Source: Erythrophleum ivorense
Taxonomy: Eukaryota > Streptophyta > Magnoliopsida > Fabales > Fabaceae
DNA length: 64,000 bases
Direction: 5' to 3'
NCBI GenBank assembly: GCA_026724425.1
Contig: JAIUCV010000005.1
Span: 34,879,784-34,943,783, forward strand
Shown: positions 56,516 through 64,000 of the stretch, one piece after another
How the letters are laid out: each line of letters opens with the position of its first letter
How positions within the stretch are numbered: position 1 is the stretch's first letter
Program-made: the position numbers and the translations under genes
Notes under the pieces: generated by a model
What the model was told of the DNA's origin: nothing
Databases searched by the model: none
The model's input: only the letters and a program-made list of their open reading frames with translations

Positions 56516-57691
56516 TGTAATATCTTAAGTTCATACACCCTATACATAACATTCAAAGCATTTCAAACTCATTTAAGTGGAATTTACACACTATGGCAAC
56601 GGAACTAAAGTGTATGGACACCAAAATTGTTTCAATTTTGTCCACATGAGTCATTTAAATTTGTCTCAACTCATTTTCATCCATAACATACACATACATG
56701 TCAGAAATAACACAATTAGGGCTTACAACTCTGATTGAGAACTATGGAACATAAAAACTTGAAGTTGCTCTCAAGTTTGCCATGATAGCTTTCTGGTAAG
56801 AACTTTAGAAAATCATAATTAATTTTAGAAAACTCAAAATTAAGCAAATAATAGCTTTCTGGAAAGTCTTGAATGTCAACTAAAGGGTAAAAAATATTTT
56901 AAAACATGAAAAGATCAACTAGACTGCAAAAAAATAGAACAGTACCAAAGGTCCAGCTACCGGGTCTATTATCGTAGATTTTTTATATAAACTTTAAAAA
57001 TTTATAACTAATTCCAAAAAATTCAAAATCAAGAAAACCATACCATTCTAGAAATCTCTAAATGTCTACAAATGATTAAAAATAATTATAGGGTCAATAA
57101 AATGGCATTTAACTCACAAATATTGATGGAAGAGTACCAAAGATCTAGCTACATTACTAATACAATCATGCAAATTTTAAAAATTCAATTCTCCTTCTAC
57201 AGAGCTCCAATTAGGGTGGTCTTAAGTGCTGCAAAAATTTTATCATGTATAATTTATTTTTGTAAAATTTCATTAGCACTAGATTTCATTTGACCCACAT
57301 GTGACATAAAAGAAGAAAGCTGACCATATGAACAGTACCTTTGTCAATTCTACATAATTTGGCCAACTTTGAAAAATAATAATAAATTCTCTAGAGCTCC
57401 AATTTAGGTGCTCTTTAGCTCTACGAAAAGATCTAGATGAGATCTACTTATTGGCCAAATTTTGTGCAAAAAATCATCCATTTGGTTAGATTTTGGTTCA
57501 GCTCACAAATTGGTCACTTTTGGAGTCTAAAATGGGATGTTGAGACACCAAATGGCCTTCTTATAGTTCCATGGCCACTTGAGCAATTCTAAAAGCATAA
57601 TTATAGTCTATAGAAACATGCCAAATGGTTCACATCATCATGGAGCTCAATCTCACCATGTCACTCACATTCTTACAAATGTATATACTAG
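56516..57691 (-). mobile_element. LTR fragment G (E-like), minus sense
   Basis: It starts TGTAATATCTTAAG at 56516 and follows the same course as the first ~1.2 kb of LTR E (36199 onward), with phrases such as GAAAATCATAATTAATT, TTTCTGGAAAGTCTTG and CCAATTTAGGTGCTC. It stops where the family C fragment begins at 57692. The other end is missing. Confidence 0.5.
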
Positions 57692-58265
57692 TGTAACAAA
57701 CGATAAATTCTGTAAAACGACGAAATGAGCTGTATAAAAGCAAATCTCTTAAAATGAGTTAGATAATATCCTAAAATATTTGGATAGTATCCAAGACTCC
57801 TAAAAATAATAATCCCAGCCTCAGACGGCAATAAAAATGGAGCTAGGATGATGAAATAAAATTGTAACGAAAATTGACAAAATGTAGTAGCATGTTCGTA
57901 ATTACGTACAATTTTTAGAAAAACTCAAAGGAGGGATTTTTAAATGAAAAATTTGAGTTGCCTAGGGTTCTCATAGGGTTTAAAAACTATGAGAAGCCCT
58001 GAGACAATTAAAGTCCTTCTTATGTATATTTTTCAACGACAGTTAGCCCAAACTTTGACAGATTCGTTCAAGAAGGTTTTAGCTTCAAATTAAGTGATTC
58101 CAAAAGTATTTTATTAAATTGGGAACCTAAGTTTTATGATAGAAAAGACAATTCTAAAAAAGGAGCTAAAACGAAACTAAAACAAAAATACCACGACAGA
58201 AGGGCAAAATTGAAATTTTTTAGAAAATTAGCTTCTTGAAGCTTCCACATAATTCATGCTCTTTC
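57692..58265 (+). mobile_element. Family C LTR 5' fragment (C4)
   Basis: From TGTAACAAACG at 57692 it aligns to the first ~560 bp of C3: the AAACGACGAAATGAGC segment, GCCTCAGACGGC, TTCTCATAGGG, AAGGAGCTAAAACGAA. It stops about where the TATA box should be, where the inverted copy C5 begins. Confidence 0.7.
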
Positions 58266-60590
58266 TGTAACACCATATTTATCTAGCTTTCCTCATGCCA
58301 TTTCTAGGCCTTATTCTATGCATTTCATAGTGGAGCAAGGAAAATAGCACGATAACAATGAATGCACATGCACTTTGCTACGGATAAAATTTTTCTTTCG
58401 GAGTCCCATAGGCCATATGGACTCATGTATCACATTCTCATATTTAATTACATAGATACAACTCAAATCTATCACTAAAAGTAGCCTACAACTCGTGCAT
58501 AGCAAGGGGATGCATAAAATTCATACATATAGCCTCGGCCAGAATTTCCTCTTTTCTATCACAAACTTTGAAAAATCATAATTAATTCTAGAAAAATTGA
58601 AATGATACATTCTTTACCATTCTGGAAAGCTACACATGTCTACTTTATGCTAAAAATATGTCTAGGTCATGAAACATAACATAAAAGATGTTTGACATTT
58701 GAAAAGGTATAGAAGTCTGACTGGCTACTGGAACTGTCATAACTTTTTTACTAGAAATTTCAAAAATGTCCAATTAATTCCAAAAATATCCAATCCATTT
58801 AAATGATATCAATATGGAAAGCTACATATGTTAGCTAGAGGAAAAAAATAACTTAATACCAGTTTAGGCACGTCCACGACTCAAAAACCAATCAAACACT
58901 ACTTGAGGTCAGTCAAACCCATGATACTGGGAAGAAATTTTAAAAATTTATATCTCCTTCTCTAGACATCCAAATGGGGTGCTTCTAGTTGACACAAGTC
59001 ATTAGGAATATCTAGTTTTTCCCAATAAAATTTTGTGACAATTGGACATTATTTGACTTTTAAGTGACAGAATTCATTTTCGAACCAGTACAACCAGTAA
59101 CCTGACCAATTTTATAAAAATTTTCAACTTTGAAAATTCATCAAATATTCCATAGACCTCTGAAAATTCTACACTTTAACTTCCCAAAAAGATCTCAACA
59201 AGTTCTAAATGCATGCCAAATCTTAGATCAAGAAGAGTTCATTTGGATAAAAAGTGGTATAGGTTTCCAATATAGTAAATTTTTACTCCATATAGGATAC
59301 CAATATGTCCAAATAACTTTCCTTAGTATTTAGCACCTTTTAGGCAAGTTTCAAAGAATGAATGTGACTTGTATGAACTTCCAAGTGGTTCCAAACCTCA
59401 TGCATCTCAATTTAGCCATTCTACTTCCATTTATATACTAATGCATCAAACTTTCAGAAAGAAAAATTTGTCATTACATGCTCAATCTACATTCTAGTAT
59501 TCACATAACATAATCTCTCATTTATACATTACATATTAACATAATTACATATGCTTAAGAGGTCATAGGTCATATATAAAATAAGTTACAACATTTATCA
59601 CTTAAATGGCTTTAAAGAAGCAAATTCCATGCACTTCATTGTCATATTTTTATCTCTCATGTGGTTGGCTTCCATTTCATTGTTCTCTTGGTCCACCTAG
59701 CATGTTAGAACATTGGAGAGGAGAAAATGAGATTCAAAGAATCCCAATAGCTTATCTCCCTTTCAATCACTCATAAAAGATGTAAAACCAATCTTGAAAA
59801 TGCATGCATGAGTAGCATAGGATGTGCAATCATTCAAGAGACATTTTCAATATTTGAGCAAGTCATATATAGCATACAAAGGCTTGCCAAGTAAGTGGAT
59901 TCGCCTCACTCATTCACTTGTGAATCTTGGACTTGCCTCACCCATTCTTTAAAAGGTTCTTAGAATTAACCTTTCTCTTGGGAGTCAACCTCACTTTTGG
60001 GAGACTCTTTACTTTGTCTCAACCAATCTTAAGGGTTCTTGGCTTCACCATACTCAAGCAAACCAAAGCAAGCATCAAAAATATCATTTAGAAACATAAT
60101 GCATTATCATGGTACCATGGCATATGAAATCATGTTAGAATACTTTTCATAGCTTAAAACACACATACACACATTCAAAGACAAGCCAAGCATACATTCA
60201 TATAAGAGAGAAGGAGGAGTGAGCTACCTTGGATGCAACCACACTTTTTCTCTTGGATTTGCTCTCCCTTCCTCGGCCTCACACACACAAAGGTGTGAAA
60301 ATGATTTCTCTTGGCCTAAACACAATTTATGGAAGCCAATTAGGTTCATGGAATTAATTCTAAGGTCACACATCTCTCTTAAACACTAACTTTATCTAAT
60401 AACCACTTTATGGTTCCAAAAATGCACCTAATGAAGAAACACCCATTAAATAAATTCTAGACTCCATTCTTTCCTTTCATATATGATTCTTGACTCCTTT
60501 TAAGTCTCTTGGAGTCATCATACAATTAAAATAAAGAGTCTAACTACATGTTGCTTCTTTAGGTCATTTTATAGAACATGTAAAGCTAAC

Positions 60591-60776
60591 TCATTTTCTA
60601 TGGTTTTTAAATTTTTTCCAAGGCCTCCCCTCATCTTCACTCATCATATATGACTCAAAAATGGGTTTAGAAAAAATTAAAACTCTCTCTAGGTATCCTA
60701 ACTCATCTAGGTTGAGACTATGCATGATTTTGGCCTCCTTGGACTTTGCTTTGTTTCCTTGATGGAGGAAGCACAT
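60591..60776 (-). CDS. Small conserved ORF in family C LTR (61 codons), doubtful gene
   Basis: The counterpart of 6442-6627, on the sense strand of C5, of identical length, with 44 of 61 residues the same. Differences are concentrated in the N-terminal half; FSKPIFESYMM and the EDEG, PW, KF and NHRK words are shared. No known domain. It is probably an LTR-borne reading frame without proven function. Confidence 0.2.
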   Translation of the reverse strand: MCFLHQGNKAKSKEAKIMHSLNLDELGYLERVLIFSKPIFESYMMSEDEGRPWKKFKNHRK

Positions 60777-61361
60777 AGGGAGACTTCTAGGGACCTTAGG
60801 AGCTCATTTAAACTCTCATTTAGGCATAGAAATTAAGGTATCAAATTAGATTTTACAAAGAACATATGAAACCCTAGAATTTGCATTTTGAATTTCTATG
60901 GTAATTTGTTAATTCTCTTTGCATATTCTTATTCTTCACACCCTTTTTCTTAAGAATCACCCTTAGTTCTGCCTAAAAACCAAGCCCTCTTATGACTTCT
61001 TAAGTGGGGTGAACCATAGGGAGAAGAGAAGTAAGGGGTAGCAACTATGGAAGAAGAAATTACCTTATTTTTCTTTGTTTTCTCACTTGAATATTGTCTT
61101 CTTTGGCCTCCTCTCTTCAAATCCGAATTTTTCCCTTAAAATAAATTTATAAATGTCATTATAATCATAAGAAATAAATGAGAATAGAGGAGAAGAGGTT
61201 TGGAAAGGAAAAAGCATGAAAAACTACTAAAATTCTATACTTTTTACCTTATCTTTCTCCTTCCTTCATCCTCTTCTTGGTGTGCCTCATCCCTTAGGGT
61301 TTTCTTCTGGTCTACGGTAGAAACATAATGGGCTGAATGAATGAGGAGATGGGGCACCACT

Positions 61362-61369
61362 TATATATA
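61362..61369 (-). promoter_or_regulatory. TATA box of C5
   Basis: The minus strand reads CCACCTATATATAAGTGG, in the same relative place as in C2 and C3. Confidence 0.55.
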
Positions 61370-61849
61370 GGTGGGAACAAGAAAGACTTTTCAAGAATTC
61401 TCATTTTACCCTTTGTTCTTGACATTTTTGTTTTTAATTTATTTTAGCTCCTTTTTGAGAATCGTCTTCTCCATCATAAAATTTTGGTTCCCAATTTAGT
61501 AAAATACCTTTGAAATCACTCAAATTGGAGCTAAAACCTTCCTAAACTAATCCGTTAAAATTTGGGTGTACCGACATTGAAAAACATCCATCGGAGGATT
61601 TTTAACTGTTTCAGAGCTTCCTATGGTTTTTAGGGCCTTTGAGAACCTCAGAGAACTCAAAAATTTGATTTAGAAAGCCCTCCTATGTGATTTCCAAAAT
61701 TTGCTCAAAATTACGAAAATGCCATTACGTTTCGTAAGTTTTTCATAAAATTTTGTTTCTTCATTCTAGCTTCGTTTTTCTTTCCATCTGAACCTGGGAT
61801 TCTCATTTTTAGGAGTCTAGAATACTTTTCAAATTTTTTGGGACCTTAA

Positions 61850-62003
61850 CTATATAACACCATAATAATTTAACTCCAACTAATCTCCCTTTAGGCTTGA
61901 TTCCATAAGGTTTCCAATGAAAAGGACCAAAATCGTGGTAGTTTAATACTTTAAGTCGGGATTTAAACACTCATATTTTGCCCCGTGGGTCCCATGAATC
62001 CAT
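61850..62003. other. Short unassigned stretch between C5 and B4
   Basis: About 150 bp with no recognisable feature. It may belong to the sequence into which C4/C5 and B4 inserted. Confidence 0.4.
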
Positions 62004-64000
62004 TGTAACACCCCATAATTAATTAAGGTGTTAATCATGGATTAGGTTAATTAAGAATGATTAATATGGGATAATTGGGCAAGTTGAGTGAATGGAGATT
62101 TTAGAGAAATAAATTATTAATATGGGTTTGAGATTTAATTGGGATAGAAATTCTATCTAGGCTTAAATTAATAAATCATGAGAAGAGGCTAATAAAGGCC
62201 CAATGGGTTAGGTGCAGACCCAACCCAATTTAGTGTGATGGAGGCCCAAAATCCACCTTGTATAAACTCTTCTAAGTAGCCCAATAACCCTTGTGCAGAC
62301 CCAAATTCTTAAGCTTTTCAAACTTGGCCCAAACCTAATTAAACTTCAGCAACCCAATGCAAAAAAAAAAAAAAAACTGGCCCAATAAAATTCTGCAGCC
62401 CTATACCTTTAAAACTAGCCCAACAAGCTAAAATCTGAAGCCCAAATGAAGTTGAACCTTAGAGCAACCCATGACCCATATTTGACCCAACTAAAACTGA
62501 ACCTAAACCCTAATGCTTCAGCCACTTATTTGCTAAAACTCAAAAAGCAAAATTCGGAGGTTGAGAAGGAAGCTGGGGTTGGGGGCAAGAATTCTGCATT
62601 TTCTCACATTTAGAGCAAGATTTAGCTAAGGTAATAGTTATACAACTTAATCCCCTCATCTTTCTCTTTAATTTGGCCCAATTAGTTTTTCATTTAGAGA
62701 ATTTTCATCCTATCCAAAATCTGAAATATGGGTGTTTAGGGATTTTCTTGGTGAAATTTGTAAGTTGAGATTAGGGCTGACCTTGGGTGAGTTTAAACCC
62801 TCCATTTTGATGCCTCATTTGTTAATTTGAGGCCCCCATAGCTGATTTATAAAATAGGTATTAATTCTGTACGAATTTGCTTAGGATTTTGGATGGAATA
62901 TTGAGTTTTCTGCTGAAGGACACTCTAATCTGAATTTGGGAATTGTAATGGCTGTTGCAAATTTGTCTACAAGTGAGGTAACCGAGTTTATTCAATTCCA
63001 TGTATATATTTGATTTAATTTCATATGTTACTGTATATGAATGATTTGAAATGTTGAATGAATTGGTTGGCTATCTGTTGAATTGTGATGGGACCTTGTG
63101 AGTCTATGGTGGAGCTGTGGTGCGGCTGCCGCCCATGCATGTGCTTTGATCGAGCACCGGGTTATGATCAAACCCCAGATGCACAGAGCCCCAGTTGTGC
63201 TCAATAGGGAGTAGGTGCCGTGGACGAGCCTCTCTCAATGTTAATGGCCTTTAACATATGATAATACGATTACTAGTATGGGATAGTAATCATGATAGCC
63301 TAATTGTTTTATTTGCTAATATGATGGATATGATTCTGATGTTGATTTTGATTCATGCATGTCTGCTAATTAAACTGGATATATGATGGAATTACCTTGG
63401 TTACTGAGATTTATATCTCACCACGTTTCATGGGATTAACATTTCAGGTGAAGGCTCTTCGGGTAAGGATAAAGGAAAGCAAGTGGATAAAAATCCATGA
63501 GCTCCAACATATGGGAGGAGGCTACATGTAGGTTGACTTATTTAGTAGAGATGCAATTTTGTTATTAGTTTACATAGCATCATCATGTATTCATGTTGCC
63601 AAGTGTAGGCGTTCATATTTTGTATGATTGAAATGTAACCGTTAAAGATTTAAATTTCATTATAGTTGAATATTAATGTATGGACTTATAGTATTATATA
63701 TATAGTTTTGTTGAAGTTGTGATATGGATTACCATATAGGAATTGTAGTCATATGATGCCTTGGATGTAAACATAAGCTATTGTTGAATGGAATCTCTAT
63801 GGAATGTGCATGAGATATTAATTGCTGCTAATGCATGTGTTCTTGTTGTCATATATTCATGAATTTGCTGATATGAGCTAGTTGGGCAAGTAGGAAGTAG
63901 TATTTAAGTTTTGCAATGATAATGGACAGATTGATGGGTAAATAGGGTAGATAAAAAACATTAGAATCACATAAAATAAGGGTAGGTGGACCTGGAGTGT
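62004..64000 (+). mobile_element. Family B LTR, plus orientation, cut by window end (B4)
   Basis: It starts TGTAACACCCCATAATTAAT at 62004 and follows family B in reverse complement relative to B1-B3. About 2.0 kb of an expected ~2.9 kb is present. Visible parts: AAG|GTAATAG donor-like site near 62627, the GC-richer block at about 63085-63240 (GGAGCTGTGGTGCGGCTGCC), and the hairpin at 63406-63420. Its palindrome array should lie just beyond the window. Whether it is a solo LTR or part of a full element cannot be told. Confidence 0.88.

Larger units (their letters stand above)
58266..61849 (-). mobile_element. Family C LTR, inverted (C5)
   Basis: It starts TGTAACACCATA at 58266 (the reverse complement of the family C 3' end) and runs to about 61849, where similarity stops roughly 65 bp short of the family C start. 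It carries the hairpin (59728-59748), GTTGAG/GTCTCCC module (about 59900-60065), a donor-like AAG|GTAAAA near 61250 and TATA at 61362-61369. It lies head to head with C4. Confidence 0.8.

Overview
This window looks like gene-poor heterochromatin from a plant, probably a eudicot. It is AT-rich and I could support no intact host gene, tRNA or rRNA. Almost everything recognisable is long terminal repeat (LTR) retrotransposon sequence with very long LTRs (about 2.8 to 4.8 kb), mostly solo LTRs nested inside one another. The species cannot be named from the sequence. Family letters used below (A to G) are local labels.

Layout. 1-5836: the 5' end of a minus-strand Ogre/Tat-like element (internal leader, tRNA-Arg-type primer binding site, 4.76 kb LTR D), which landed in the TATA box of a family C LTR (5837-8914). 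8949-16034: a family C solo LTR with a second family C solo LTR (10381-14064) inside it. 16063-21902: a family B solo LTR split by a family A solo LTR (16735-19661). All of these sit in an older LTR whose 3' end is at 22679, which in turn lies in a decayed LINE (22680-about 23600, minus). 23776-25434: truncated family A LTR. About 25600-26010: a decayed exon-like coding remnant of unknown identity. About 26316-32374: a degraded LTR (F) interrupted by a family B solo LTR (27729-30848). 32375-36198: mostly unassigned, with one probable CACTA transposon end at 36036. 36199-39705: LTR E. 40691-54087: the only complete element, a Tekay/Del-like Ty3/Gypsy chromovirus (family A) on the minus strand, with both LTRs, primer binding site, polypurine tract, AATAT target duplication and a decayed gag-pol; a family B solo LTR (44852-47739) interrupts its pol. 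54088-56515: AT-rich spacer. 56516-61849: LTR fragments G and C, including a long inverted repeat. 62004-64000: start of a further family B LTR in plus orientation.

Insertion boundaries were placed by reading TG...CA ends and exact 5-bp target-site duplications: TTTTG (C2), TAAAT (C3), CTTAG (B1), CTCTG (A1), CCTAA (B2), GCCTA (B3), AATAT (full element). The gag-pol remnant is one continuous reading frame for gag, protease, integrase and chromodomain, with two compensating indels in the RT/RNase H part and many stop codons.

The most unusual signal is inside the LTRs. Families A and B carry arrays of 8-16 bp CG-containing palindromes, core GC-YRYR-GC, spaced with a strikingly regular rhythm: pairs 20-22 bp apart repeated every 71-75 bp in family B, and 11/21/22/33/39/45 bp steps in family A. 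In family A the array is in the U3 promoter region; in family B it is near the other end of the LTR. A second shared signal is a GAGATT/AATCTC hairpin found in 15 LTR copies of families A, B, C, E and F. These conserved non-coding modules are the best candidates here for an undescribed cis-regulatory system.
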